Source of the DNA: CAYLYU01 sp964501925
GTDB lineage: Bacteria; Pseudomonadota; Zetaproteobacteria; Mariprofundales; Mariprofundaceae
DNA: 42,308 nt
Reading direction: 5' to 3'
Assembly: GCA_964501925.1 (NCBI GenBank)
Contig: CAZCTM010000018.1
Span: 1-42,308, forward strand
This document shows, in pieces, positions 17,892-26,204 of this stretch (positions are counted from its first letter, which is position 1; each line of letters opens with the position of its first letter). Under the pieces are notes generated by a model. That model searched no databases. It had not been told where the DNA came from and saw only the letters and a list, made by a program, of their open reading frames with translations. Position numbers and translations under genes: made by a program.

Positions 17892-17908
17892 TTTCTTTCA
17901 TCAAGAAA
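17892..17908. repeat. small inverted repeat in the MIF/mrp divergent gap
   Basis: TTTCTT (17892-17897) and AAGAAA (17903-17908) form a perfect 6-base inverted repeat with a 5-base spacer, in the 180-base gap (17821-18000) between the divergent MIF-like and mrp genes. It could be an operator. The same gap holds a perfect TTGACA (17951-17956) upstream of mrp, but no convincing -10 box at the right distance. Confidence 0.3.
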
Positions 17909-18000
17909 GACACCCTTGTCCGGGCGCATGAAGCCGGTTGCATCGATTACTTGACAAAAATACTCGGACAATCAGCATCCACTCAAAGGAGTAAGGCCAT

Positions 18001-19098
18001 ATGTCAGAAATCAAGCAGGAAGATGTCCTCCGCGCCCTGTCCACGATCGTGGACCCGGATTTTCACAGGGACATTGTCAGTCTGGGGTTTGTCAAGGATA
18101 TCCGAATCCATGGGAAGCGGATTGCCTTCACCATTGAGCTGACCACACCTGCCTGTCCGGTCCGGGAGGACTTCAGGCGACAGGCAGAGGCAGTGGTAAG
18201 GAATCTTCCCGGCGTCAGGCATGTGGATGTCCACATGACATCCAGAGTACGCACGAATGTGGTTCACCAGGGTGTGCACCCCATTCCGGGTATCAAGAAC
18301 ATTGTGGCCATAGCCTCCGGGAAAGGTGGCGTAGGCAAGTCCACGGTAGCAGTCAATCTGGCGGCTGCCCTGGCACAAACGGGCGCAGCGGTCGGGCTGC
18401 TGGATGCCGATATCTACGGGCCCAGCATTCCCCGCCTCCTCGGACTGGCGGGAAGAAAGCCCCGGGTCGAGAACAAGCGGTTGCTCCCACTGCGCAACTT
18501 CGGCCTGAAAACCATGTCCATCGGCTTTCTTGTCGGAGAAGATCAGGCCATGATCTGGCGCGGACCGATGGTTGCCGGAGCAATCAGCCAGTTGCTTAAC
18601 GATGTGGCATGGGGTGAACTGGACTATCTGATCATCGATCTTCCTCCAGGTACGGGGGACGCCCAGCTAACCCTCGCCCAGAAGGTGCCGGTAACCGGAG
18701 CGGTGGTGGTTACAACACCCCAGGATATCGCCCTCCTCGATTGTCAGAAAGGCATCGCCATGTTCAGAAAGGTCAAGGTTCCAATTCTGGGAATTGTTGA
18801 AAACATGAGTGTTTTCATCTGCCCGGCGTGCGGTCATGAGAGCCATATCTTTGCCAGTGGAGGTGCTGACCGACTGGGAGAGAGATATCATGCTGATGTT
18901 CTGGCCCATGTGCCGCTGGACATCCAGATACGTCAGGACTCCGATGCCGGCACCCCCATTGTCGTTACCCATCCTGATTCCGGACAGGCGACGGTCTTCA
19001 GAGATCTGGCCGGAGAGGTTGCGCGCAGGCTCAGCATGCTGGAAGAAAAACCACGGATCGACATCCCCATCATGGCAACAACCGCAGAAAAATCATGA
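18001..19098 (+). CDS. mrp: iron-sulfur cluster carrier ATPase Mrp/ApbC
   Basis: A P-loop scaffold/carrier that passes [4Fe-4S] clusters to target proteins. The 365 residues show an N-terminal MIP18 (DUF59) domain at about 7-80, then the deviant Walker A GKGGVGKS (107-114), LLDADIYGPSIPR, the switch DLPPGTGD, and the cluster-binding CPAC (C274, C277). AAAGGAG lies before the ATG. It is the only plus-strand gene in the 19-kb stretch around it, and ends 10 bases from a convergent membrane-protein gene without a visible terminator. Confidence 0.96.
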   Translation: MSEIKQEDVLRALSTIVDPDFHRDIVSLGFVKDIRIHGKRIAFTIELTTPACPVREDFRRQAEAVVRNLPGVRHVDVHMTSRVRTNVVHQGVHPIPGIKNIVAIASGKGGVGKSTVAVNLAAALAQTGAAVGLLDADIYGPSIPRLLGLAGRKPRVENKRLLPLRNFGLKTMSIGFLVGEDQAMIWRGPMVAGAISQLLNDVAWGELDYLIIDLPPGTGDAQLTLAQKVPVTGAVVVTTPQDIALLDCQKGIAMFRKVKVPILGIVENMSVFICPACGHESHIFASGGADRLGERYHADVLAHVPLDIQIRQDSDAGTPIVVTHPDSGQATVFRDLAGEVARRLSMLEEKPRIDIPIMATTAEKS

Positions 19099-19108
19099 GG
19101 CTGATCCA

Positions 19109-19489
19109 TCAGGATCCCGCCGACATATCCGGGAACTCGCGCTCGCTGAAAGAATGAATTACCAGCACAAGGGCCCACACGCATAACGATAAGGGGTGAT
19201 TGATGAGGACTGGTGTTTCAAGGCCAAACAGCCGATCCAGGCCCGCGAACAGCAACACCTGGATGAGCATGATCAAGGCGGCTAGCCGGTACAGCCACCA
19301 CACTCTTGATCCCATGAGAAACAGGAGGATGATCGCCACTTCCAGCACCCCCAACACCATTCCTGTGCCGAGATCACCGGTACCGGACGTCTGAACAATC
19401 AGACCCAGATCGAGATCGGGATAGACGGTCAGCAGCATCTCGATACCGAACATCAGCCAGGCAATACGCTTGCACTGTTTCAGGGTCAT
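19109..19489 (-). CDS. small four-helix membrane protein, unknown
   Basis: A 126-residue hydrophobic protein with four likely membrane helices near residues 5-25, 40-60, 62-83 and 98-115, and no motif that I recognise. I place the start at ATG 19489 because the longer frame (to 19573) would overlap the MEKHLA gene in another frame and add a non-membrane head; there is no good ribosome site for either. It follows the MEKHLA gene by 22 bases and closes the priA-to-hflX run, so it is probably cotranscribed with them. Function unknown. Confidence 0.6.
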   Translation of the reverse strand: MTLKQCKRIAWLMFGIEMLLTVYPDLDLGLIVQTSGTGDLGTGMVLGVLEVAIILLFLMGSRVWWLYRLAALIMLIQVLLFAGLDRLFGLETPVLINHPLSLCVWALVLVIHSFSEREFPDMSAGS

Positions 19490-19511
19490 GGTCGCATTTA
19501 ACCGGAAGCCG

Positions 19512-19985
19512 CTATCGGATATAACACCAGCGTTCAAAGGCAGCGGCCTGGCCGCAACATCCGCCACGTGCATCCAGAAGATTCCAGATCATGGCATCGT
19601 TAATCCTGAAACGCCTGCCGGAGCGAGAGATCCTGATGCCGTGATAATGTGCCATGTAGCCTTTGAGGGCCACCTTCCTGAGCAAGGCCGCCCGCTCGCC
19701 ATGAACCTCCTGTTCGGCGGTCAGACGGGATGGCGTCCTCGTCAGTGTATTCCAATCCATTTCCCAGAGTGCCAGGGCCGCGCGGTTGCCGTAGTTGAGA
19801 ACGGGGTCTCTTTCGGTTCCATGGGAGATGATGATCATGGGCGATTCAAAAACCGCCCTTGCCACCTCTTCAGGGCTCCCGTGCACATCCAGAAGCTCAC
19901 GCCCTGTCCAGTGCCGGAAACTGGCGAGCAGACAGGCCGTGTGCCGAACCATGAAGTCGAGCTGATCGACCGGAAAATCAGCCAT
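19512..19985 (-). CDS. MEKHLA-domain (PAS-like) protein
   Basis: A 157-residue stand-alone MEKHLA domain. The signature runs through VLNYGNRAALALWEMDWNT, TRTPSRLTAE and RFRINDAMIWNLLDARG-GQAAAF. The domain is PAS-like and is also found at the C-terminus of plant HD-ZIP III regulators; in bacteria its role is mostly undefined, with ligand or redox sensing suggested. Its start overlaps the end of hflX by eight bases, so translation may be coupled. No DNA-binding or enzymatic partner domain is attached. Confidence 0.85.
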   Translation of the reverse strand: MADFPVDQLDFMVRHTACLLASFRHWTGRELLDVHGSPEEVARAVFESPMIIISHGTERDPVLNYGNRAALALWEMDWNTLTRTPSRLTAEQEVHGERAALLRKVALKGYMAHYHGIRISRSGRRFRINDAMIWNLLDARGGCCGQAAAFERWCYIR

Positions 19986-21282
19986 TACTCAAATGGTACA
20001 CATCGCCATGCAACACGAAACGGGCCGCGTCCCGGGCGGAAAACCGTACGTGCAACTCGACATGATCCTGATGGATGGACTTCGAAATAATGCGACCTCG
20101 TTGATAACAGAATGCCAGGGCCCTGCCGTCACCCAGGTCAAGCCGCAAAACCATTTCAACCAGTTGTCGCTCATACCAGCATCCCAGCAGGTTCAGAAGT
20201 TCTTCCATCCCCGTCCCGTGAAGTGCCGATACAGCCACACGACTGCCCGCGATTTCCGGCTTCAAACGGGACTTCACGTGAGGGGCCAGATCAACCTTGT
20301 TCCATATCTCAATGATGGGGGGGGCCGAATCACCGCTCAGGCCGATCTGGGCCAGTGTCTTCTCCACGACAAGCCCCTGCTCAACCACCTGGGGATCGGA
20401 GGCATCGCGCACATGGAGAATGAGATCGGCCTCGACAACCTCTTCAAGTGTGGCGCGGAAGGCGTCCACCAGTTCATGGGGCAACTCCTGTACGAAACCC
20501 ACGGTATCCGAAAGCATGAGCCGGCCTCCCCCTTTGAGTTCAAGAAGGCGAAGGGTCGGGTCAAGCGTCGCAAACAGCTTGTCTGCAGCATACACATCGG
20601 AATCCGTTAATCGGTTAAACAGGGTTGATTTGCCGGCATTTGTGTAGCCGACGAGGGCAACGGTCGGGATGGACTTCCGCTTTCTGCCCTGCCGCTGCGT
20701 GCTTCGGCGACGGCGCACCTTGACCAGTTCCTTTTCAAGCTGACGAATGCGCTCACGTATCAGGCGACGGTCAAGTTCGATCTGTCGTTCACCCGGACCG
20801 CCAAGAAAACCGAACCCGCCCCGCTGCCTCTCCAGATGGGTCCAGGAGCGAACAAGCCGGCTGACCTGATAGCTCAGACTGGCCAGTTCAACCTGCAACT
20901 CGCCCTCTTTTGTGCGGGCCCGCGCTGCAAAGATCTCAAGAATAAGACCGGTACGATCCACGACCTTGGCATGGGTTGCCCTTTCAAGGTTTCGCTGCTG
21001 CACCGGTGAAAGCAGGTGATCGATGAAAACCACATCTGCGTGATGAGCGGTAACCAGCTCGCTGATCTCACATACCTGGCCCCGGCCAAAAAGCGTACCG
21101 GGTTGCGGACGCCGAACCGGCAGGGACAGACTTGCCACCAACTGGCAGTCGCTTGCAACCACGAGGCTGTCAAACTCCTGCTGGCGTGATAACCAGGCAG
21201 CCTCACCCACGTTCCTTGAAGTCAAACGGGGATGGATGCTGATGACCCGGTCTTTGGGCAAGGAGGTTGAAATCCCTTTCAC
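19978..21282 (-). CDS. hflX: ribosome-splitting GTPase HflX
   Basis: A GTPase that binds the 50S subunit and splits stalled 70S ribosomes under stress. The N-terminal HflX domain contains LFGRGQVCEI and DRTGLILEIFAARARTKEG; the coiled-coil linker holds FLGGPGERQIE; the G domain has G1 GYTNAGKS near residue 212, G3 DTVGF and G4 NKVDL. The frame is open to 21354, deep in miaA, but GTG 21282 overlaps the miaA stop as GTGA and yields a 434-residue protein of normal size. The hfq gene that sits between miaA and hflX in many gammaproteobacteria is absent, as are hflK and hflC downstream. Confidence 0.95.
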   Translation of the reverse strand: MKGISTSLPKDRVISIHPRLTSRNVGEAAWLSRQQEFDSLVVASDCQLVASLSLPVRRPQPGTLFGRGQVCEISELVTAHHADVVFIDHLLSPVQQRNLERATHAKVVDRTGLILEIFAARARTKEGELQVELASLSYQVSRLVRSWTHLERQRGGFGFLGGPGERQIELDRRLIRERIRQLEKELVKVRRRRSTQRQGRKRKSIPTVALVGYTNAGKSTLFNRLTDSDVYAADKLFATLDPTLRLLELKGGGRLMLSDTVGFVQELPHELVDAFRATLEEVVEADLILHVRDASDPQVVEQGLVVEKTLAQIGLSGDSAPPIIEIWNKVDLAPHVKSRLKPEIAGSRVAVSALHGTGMEELLNLLGCWYERQLVEMVLRLDLGDGRALAFCYQRGRIISKSIHQDHVELHVRFSARDAARFVLHGDVYHLSNG

Positions 21283-22211
21283 AGAGCGAAGATCCGCTGA
21301 CGCAACTCGTCGGCACTGCCCCAGACGGCATGGGGTGTCTGGTGACGGAACCACGTGACCTGCCTCTTTGCATATCTGTGCGTGGCGGTGATGCCTTTAT
21401 GGATGGCTTCTTCAAGAGAGCAATGGCCAGACACGTAATCAAGCAACTGCCGGTATCCTACGGCGCGCATGACCGGATGAGACCCGGGGAGGTTCAGGCC
21501 CGCCAGCCACCGTACCTCCTCAAGCCAGCCCTCACGTATCATATGGTGAAACCTTTCCGCCAGTCTTTCACGCAACACGTCCCGCTTGACATCAAGAACA
21601 AAGATCGGGCAATGAAACGTGGATTGCCTTGGCCTCGACCGGATCCATTCGGACAGCGGAACACCGGTTGTTTGATACACGGCCAGCGCCCTCATGATAC
21701 GCTGCGTATCATTCGGATTGAGCCGAAAGGCGGTCCGGGGATCACAAAGGGCAAGCTTTCGGTGCATTCCCTGCACACCGGTTTCCGCCAGTTCCTCCAT
21801 CAGGCGACGGCGAACATTTTTATCCTCCGGCGGGATGCTCGAAAACCCTTCAAGCAGGGCGCGCAGGTAAAAGCCTGTGCCACCCACAATCATTGGGATC
21901 CGACCGGCCCTGTTCTCCCGGCGTATAATGCTGGCAGCCTCCTCTGCCCACTGGGCGGCTGAAAAAGTATGGGGCAGAGTAACCTGGTCGATAAGGAAAT
22001 GCGGTACAGATTGCCGTTCACTCGGGCCAGGTTTGGCTGTACCGATATCTAGCCCCCGATACACCTGAACGGAATCACAGGAAATAATGCAGCGGCGGGT
22101 GATGCCTGCCAGTTCCATGGCCAGTGATGACTTGCCCGTACCCGTGGGACCCATCAGGGCGATGGCGGAAAGATTTGGTGATCCGGATTCAGGATGAGCG
22201 TTGCCCGTCAA
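21279..22211 (-). CDS. miaA: tRNA dimethylallyltransferase MiaA
   Basis: Adds a dimethylallyl group to A37 of tRNAs reading UNN codons. Hallmarks: P-loop GPTGTGKS (21-28 in this numbering), DSVQVYRGLDIGTAKP, GGTGFYLRAL and the RYAKRQVTWFR tail. The open frame reaches 22304 inside mutL; I choose TTG 22211, 17 bases past the mutL stop, since it gives 310 residues, the normal MiaA size, with a GGAG 11 bases before it. The exact start remains uncertain. Confidence 0.93.
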   Translation of the reverse strand: MTGNAHPESGSPNLSAIALMGPTGTGKSSLAMELAGITRRCIISCDSVQVYRGLDIGTAKPGPSERQSVPHFLIDQVTLPHTFSAAQWAEEAASIIRRENRAGRIPMIVGGTGFYLRALLEGFSSIPPEDKNVRRRLMEELAETGVQGMHRKLALCDPRTAFRLNPNDTQRIMRALAVYQTTGVPLSEWIRSRPRQSTFHCPIFVLDVKRDVLRERLAERFHHMIREGWLEEVRWLAGLNLPGSHPVMRAVGYRQLLDYVSGHCSLEEAIHKGITATHRYAKRQVTWFRHQTPHAVWGSADELRQRIFAL

Positions 22212-22228
22212 TTCCCTTTTCGCTCCAT

Positions 22229-23980
22229 TTACTCCTTCCGGCCAAAGAGGCGCTCCAGCTCGGCCAGGGACAGACGCACATAGGTTGGGCGGCCGTGATT
22301 GCACTGACCGATGTTTGGTGTTCTCTCCATCTCCCGCAAAAGTGCCTCCTGTTCCTCTGGGGTGAGGACATGCCCGGCCCTGATCGCGCTTTTACATGCG
22401 CGGTTACCCAGCCAGCGCTCCAGAATGCGGCCAGCACCTTCCGCCTTCACACCTATGGTCATGAGGGTATCAGCAAGTTCGGATGCAAGCTCGCGGGGGG
22501 AAAGCTCATCAAGCAAAGCGGGAACGGAACGGATGACAAACGTCTCGTCACCTCTGGCCTCGACCTCAAAACCAAAAGGCAAGAGATCCTTCAGATGATC
22601 ATGCAGCCAGCCGGAGAGGCAACCCGTCACACGCCAGATTTCGGGTGAAAGCAGCATCTGGTGGGCCAGAGCCCCTTTTTCAAGCTGACGTTTCATTTTT
22701 TCATACCGGATACGTTCGGCAGCTGCATGCTGATCAACCAGCACAATACCCGTTTCCGTCTGTGCCAGAATATAACAGCGATGAATCTGGGCCAGCGGCA
22801 CACCCAGATCAAGTCTTTCATCCTGTAGGTAAGGATGGCCGGGTTCATGGACCTTCGGAGCAGCAAACAAACCTCCCAGTGCTGATGGAGAGGAGCCGAG
22901 GGACGGGGATGAATGTGTTCCTCGAAATGTTCCCGAATGCATGGATTGCAGCGCCTGCTCGCTCACCGTGGAAGACACGAACTGGCCCATCCCATCGATT
23001 GCGGCACGTACACAGGCAACCAGGGCACCACGCACCCTCTGGGGTGACTTGAAACGCACCTCCCGCTTGGCGGGATGAACGTTCACATCGACATCCGCAG
23101 GATCCATCTCAATCCATACGACCGCCTGAGGAAAGCGGTCATGAAACAGGACATCTCGGTATGCCGCCCTGAGTGCGGACAGCAGCAGGCGATCCCGCAC
23201 CACTCGACCGTTCACAAAGGTCAGAATACGACTGCCATCACGATGATGATAGGTCGGCAGTCCAAAACTCCCCTGAACAAGAACACCTTCATGTTCAAGC
23301 TCGTGTTCGCGACTGTTACGGTCGAAGCTTTCCCCCATGACCGCTGCCACACGCGCCTTCCTGCTCTGGCTTGCCGACAGGTTCAAACGTCTTTTTGCGT
23401 TCAGATCAAGGTGAAATCCTGTCATCGGATTTGCCAAAGCCAGAGCCCGGATCGTCTCCACGATCACGGCCTCTTCCGTCCGGTCCGAACGCAGAAAACG
23501 TTGCCTTGCAGGTGTGTTGAAAAACAGGTCCCGAACCTGGATGCGTGTCCCCGGTCTGGGGGGTGCCGGTTGCACCCTGGGGTGCTCACCGCCATTGACA
23601 AGAACCTTCACGCCTGCCCCCTCCCCCGCCAGTGCTGTATGCAACGTCAACCTGGATACCGAGGCGATCGAGGGCAGCGCTTCACCACGGAAACCGTGGC
23701 TGGCAATCGCGTGCAAATCGTCGGCGGTGGAAATCTTGCTGGTCGCATGCCGCTTCAGCGCCAGCACGGCATCTTCAGGTCCCATGCCGGCACCGTCATC
23801 CTCCACCTCAATCAATCGCCTTCCCGCCTCTTCTATTGAAATGCGTATTTTTCTGGCCCCCGCATCCAGACTGTTCTCGACCAGCTCCTTGACGACAGAG
23901 GCTGGTCGCTCAATCACCTCACCGGCCGCAATCTGATTGGCCACCAGAGGAGGAAGCACATGAATCAACGGGATACTCAT
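22229..23980 (-). CDS. mutL: DNA mismatch repair protein MutL with endonuclease motif
   Basis: Mismatch-repair matchmaker ATPase. The 583 residues start MSIPLIHVLPPLVANQIAAG; the GHKL ATPase has ELVENSLDAGA, DDGAGM and GFRGEALPSI. The C-terminal domain keeps DQHAAAERIRYE near residue 415, which fits the DQHA(X)2E(X)4E nicking-endonuclease motif, together with the ACK-AIRAG and CNHGRP metal-site motifs. So this MutL should cut DNA itself, as in organisms without MutH. The open frame reaches 24124 inside rsmB, but ATG 23980 fits all homologues. No ribosome site is seen; an alternating GTATATATAC (23985-23994) lies just upstream and could hold a -10 box. Confidence 0.96.
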   Translation of the reverse strand: MSIPLIHVLPPLVANQIAAGEVIERPASVVKELVENSLDAGARKIRISIEEAGRRLIEVEDDGAGMGPEDAVLALKRHATSKISTADDLHAIASHGFRGEALPSIASVSRLTLHTALAGEGAGVKVLVNGGEHPRVQPAPPRPGTRIQVRDLFFNTPARQRFLRSDRTEEAVIVETIRALALANPMTGFHLDLNAKRRLNLSASQSRKARVAAVMGESFDRNSREHELEHEGVLVQGSFGLPTYHHRDGSRILTFVNGRVVRDRLLLSALRAAYRDVLFHDRFPQAVVWIEMDPADVDVNVHPAKREVRFKSPQRVRGALVACVRAAIDGMGQFVSSTVSEQALQSMHSGTFRGTHSSPSLGSSPSALGGLFAAPKVHEPGHPYLQDERLDLGVPLAQIHRCYILAQTETGIVLVDQHAAAERIRYEKMKRQLEKGALAHQMLLSPEIWRVTGCLSGWLHDHLKDLLPFGFEVEARGDETFVIRSVPALLDELSPRELASELADTLMTIGVKAEGAGRILERWLGNRACKSAIRAGHVLTPEEQEALLREMERTPNIGQCNHGRPTYVRLSLAELERLFGRKE

Positions 23981-24029
23981 GTGTGTATATATACCACAAA
24001 AATGGAAGGAGTCAGAAGGAGAAGATGGT

Positions 24030-25316
24030 TTAAAATGCGTGCTCCGGTTTTCGCAGACAGGCGATAAAGAAGCCATCATGATGTTCTGCGGGCAGGATTC
24101 TGGCCATGCCCGCTCCAGCTTCAAAGGGTTTCAGGGCGTCGGGGAGCGCATCGGGCTCCATATCCTTTGCGGACAGAAGCGAAGTGACCACCTCCTCATT
24201 TTCCTCCTCATGGATTGAGCAGACGGCATAGACAACCTTTCCACCCCTCTTAACCAGATCTGCGGCATGGCTGAGCAGACCGGTTTGCAGCCTTCTGTGT
24301 CGGACCAGATCCTCTTTCGAGTGCAGAAACTTGGCATCGGGATGGCGCCGCAATATGCCTGAGGCCGAACATGGGGCATCCACGAGCACGGCGTCAAACT
24401 CCTCCGGCTCGGAATTGAATTTTCTGACATCCATTTGAAAGACCCTGACATTATCAAGTCTCAAACGCTTCATGTTCTCCTTCAATGTTCTGATCCGGGC
24501 GGCACCCGAATCGACAGCCGTCACCATACCCGATGTCCCGGCCTGAAAGGCTATCAGGGCCGTTTTGCCACCCGGCGCTGCACACATGTCCAGCACATGC
24601 TGTCCTGACTGAACGGCGAGTGCCTCCACCACAAGCTGGGCCGATTGATCCATGACCACAAACTGACCCCGATCATAACCCGGCAGGCACGTAACATCCG
24701 TGCCCGGAGGCAGCAAAACAGCCGTTGAAGCCAGATCCCCCGCCTTGACCTGGAATCCCTTCACCCTTGCGCCCTCCATCCAGGCTCTCTTTTCCTTTCC
24801 CAGCAGTGCAATACATACAGATGGTTGCGTCCGTATGGCCTGTCCAATCATACAAACACCATCATCTCCAAAGCTCTTGCGCCATGATGCATGCATCCAC
24901 AATGGAAGCTCGCACTGTTCATGAGGTTTCAGGGATGCCGGAAGGGGGCTGCACGAGAGCTTCCTAAGCACGGCATTGACCAGACCGGAGGCAAAATTCT
25001 GCCTTGACTGCTTCACGATTCTGACCATTTCATCGACCGCCGAATACGCCGGTACACGCATATGGCGGATCTGGTAGGCACCTGCCAGCAGGACACACTG
25101 GACAAAAACAGGAGGGGACTTGTCAATGAACCGGAAGATATCGGCACGCAACGAGAAGTATCGCCTCAAGACCCCGTAAACGAGTTCAAATATCAGGCGG
25201 CGATCCGGCTCGGAGATCCGACTGGCCTTAAAGGACCGGTCGATAACAGCTGTTGCCTTACGCTTGCGATAGATGATCTGCTCCAGACATGAGACAGCGA
25301 TTAGACGTGGATTCAT
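24030..25316 (-). CDS. rsmB: 16S rRNA m5C967 methyltransferase RsmB
   Basis: SAM-dependent cytosine-5 methyltransferase (Fmu/Sun) acting on 16S rRNA position 967. The 428 residues begin with a NusB-like RNA-binding domain (about 1-140), then the Rossmann fold with DMCAAPGGKT near 243-252, the catalytic region VDAPCSASG near 312 and a second conserved cysteine in VYAVCSIHEEEN near 364 (TCS in most homologues, VCS here). In most proteobacteria it directly follows fmt; here a peptidyl-prolyl isomerase gene and a 165-base gap stand between. Confidence 0.95.
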   Translation of the reverse strand: MNPRLIAVSCLEQIIYRKRKATAVIDRSFKASRISEPDRRLIFELVYGVLRRYFSLRADIFRFIDKSPPVFVQCVLLAGAYQIRHMRVPAYSAVDEMVRIVKQSRQNFASGLVNAVLRKLSCSPLPASLKPHEQCELPLWMHASWRKSFGDDGVCMIGQAIRTQPSVCIALLGKEKRAWMEGARVKGFQVKAGDLASTAVLLPPGTDVTCLPGYDRGQFVVMDQSAQLVVEALAVQSGQHVLDMCAAPGGKTALIAFQAGTSGMVTAVDSGAARIRTLKENMKRLRLDNVRVFQMDVRKFNSEPEEFDAVLVDAPCSASGILRRHPDAKFLHSKEDLVRHRRLQTGLLSHAADLVKRGGKVVYAVCSIHEEENEEVVTSLLSAKDMEPDALPDALKPFEAGAGMARILPAEHHDGFFIACLRKPEHAF

Positions 25317-25418
25317 TCGTCATTGATTTTACAGGAACAGGGAAGCGTTGCCCAGCCGCCCATGACCCTGCCGATCATTTGTGGAGTGGAATGTTTAAAA
25401 GGCTGTTCCGGAACTCAA

Positions 25419-25439
25419 GGCGGCCCCAAAGGGACCGCC
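25419..25439 (-). repeat. stem-loop between FKBP and rsmB genes
   Basis: On the minus strand GGCGGTCCC, loop TTT, GGGGCCGCC forms a 9-pair stem with one G-T pair. It lies 42 bases after the FKBP stop and 100 bases before rsmB. There is no T tract after it, so it is more likely a 3'-end RNA stabiliser or partial attenuator than a full intrinsic terminator. Confidence 0.5.
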
Positions 25440-25481
25440 TCGCCTAGCCGGTCGACTCGTCGGCCGATCCATGACTCAGGG

Positions 25482-26204
25482 TCATTTTGGCTTTTTGATT
25501 TCAATAAGCTCCACATCAAAGATAAGGGTGGCATTTGGACCTATGACTCTGCCCGCGCCCCGTTCGCCATACGCAAGATCAGAGGGAATGAACAGCTTCC
25601 ATTTGGCCCCTTCTTTCATCAGTTGCAAGGCCTCTGTCCAGCCAGGAATCACGCCATTGACAGGGAACGTTGCCGGCTGGCCACGCTTGTATGAACTGTC
25701 GAACTCGGTGCCATCAAGCAAGGTGCCTTTATAATGAACAACGACGGTGTCACTGGCAGAGGGTTTGTTGCCATTGCCTTCCTTGATGACCTCGTATTGC
25801 AAACCGCTATCCAGCGTGACCACACCTTCTTTCTTCTTGTTTTCGGCCAGAAACTTTTCACCTTCCGTCTTGTTCTTGCTGGCGAGCTCTTCCCTTTCCT
25901 TCTGCATCTTGGCCATCTGCTCACTCTGGAACTCTTTCATGGTCGCTTGCATCTCTTCCTGGGTCATCATCTGTTCACCACCGGAAAGTGCGTCATTGAT
26001 GCCCTTCGAGAGAACTTCCGGCCTGACATCAATCTTCTGCTGTTTGAGATTATTGCCAATATTGTAACCAATGCTGTACGTCACCTTGTCCTGTTGATCC
26101 TTTAATTCAACAGCCACCTTCTCATTATGACTGACGTTGTTCGTTTGCTGACATGCCGCCAAGCCGACACATAAAGCAGCAATAGCAATGACCTTTACCT
26201 TCAT
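25482..26204 (-). CDS. lipoprotein FKBP-type peptidyl-prolyl isomerase (Mip/FkpA-like)
   Basis: A periplasmic prolyl isomerase and chaperone. The 240 residues open with a lipoprotein signal whose lipobox LAAC ends at C18; residue 19 is Q, not D, so outer-membrane sorting is expected. Residues about 35-130 form the helical FKBP_N dimerisation region, and 145-237 the FKBP domain with VVVHYKGTLLDGTEFDSS and GVIPGWTEALQLMKEG. The ATG overlaps the fmt stop as ATGA with AAAGGAG upstream. Mip-like proteins often help outer-membrane protein folding; the tie to formyl-Met metabolism looks positional. Confidence 0.92.
   Translation of the reverse strand: MKVKVIAIAALCVGLAACQQTNNVSHNEKVAVELKDQQDKVTYSIGYNIGNNLKQQKIDVRPEVLSKGINDALSGGEQMMTQEEMQATMKEFQSEQMAKMQKEREELASKNKTEGEKFLAENKKKEGVVTLDSGLQYEVIKEGNGNKPSASDTVVVHYKGTLLDGTEFDSSYKRGQPATFPVNGVIPGWTEALQLMKEGAKWKLFIPSDLAYGERGAGRVIGPNATLIFDVELIEIKKPK

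Noticed and set aside
17951..17979. TTGACA before mrp as a full promoter
   Set aside because: The -35 hexamer is perfect but the best -10 at 16-18 bases matches only half the consensus.
23985..23994. GTATATATAC palindrome before mutL as promoter or operator
   Set aside because: Simple alternating sequence; the -35 partner is poor and the start would fall on the ATG, so I did not list it as a feature.
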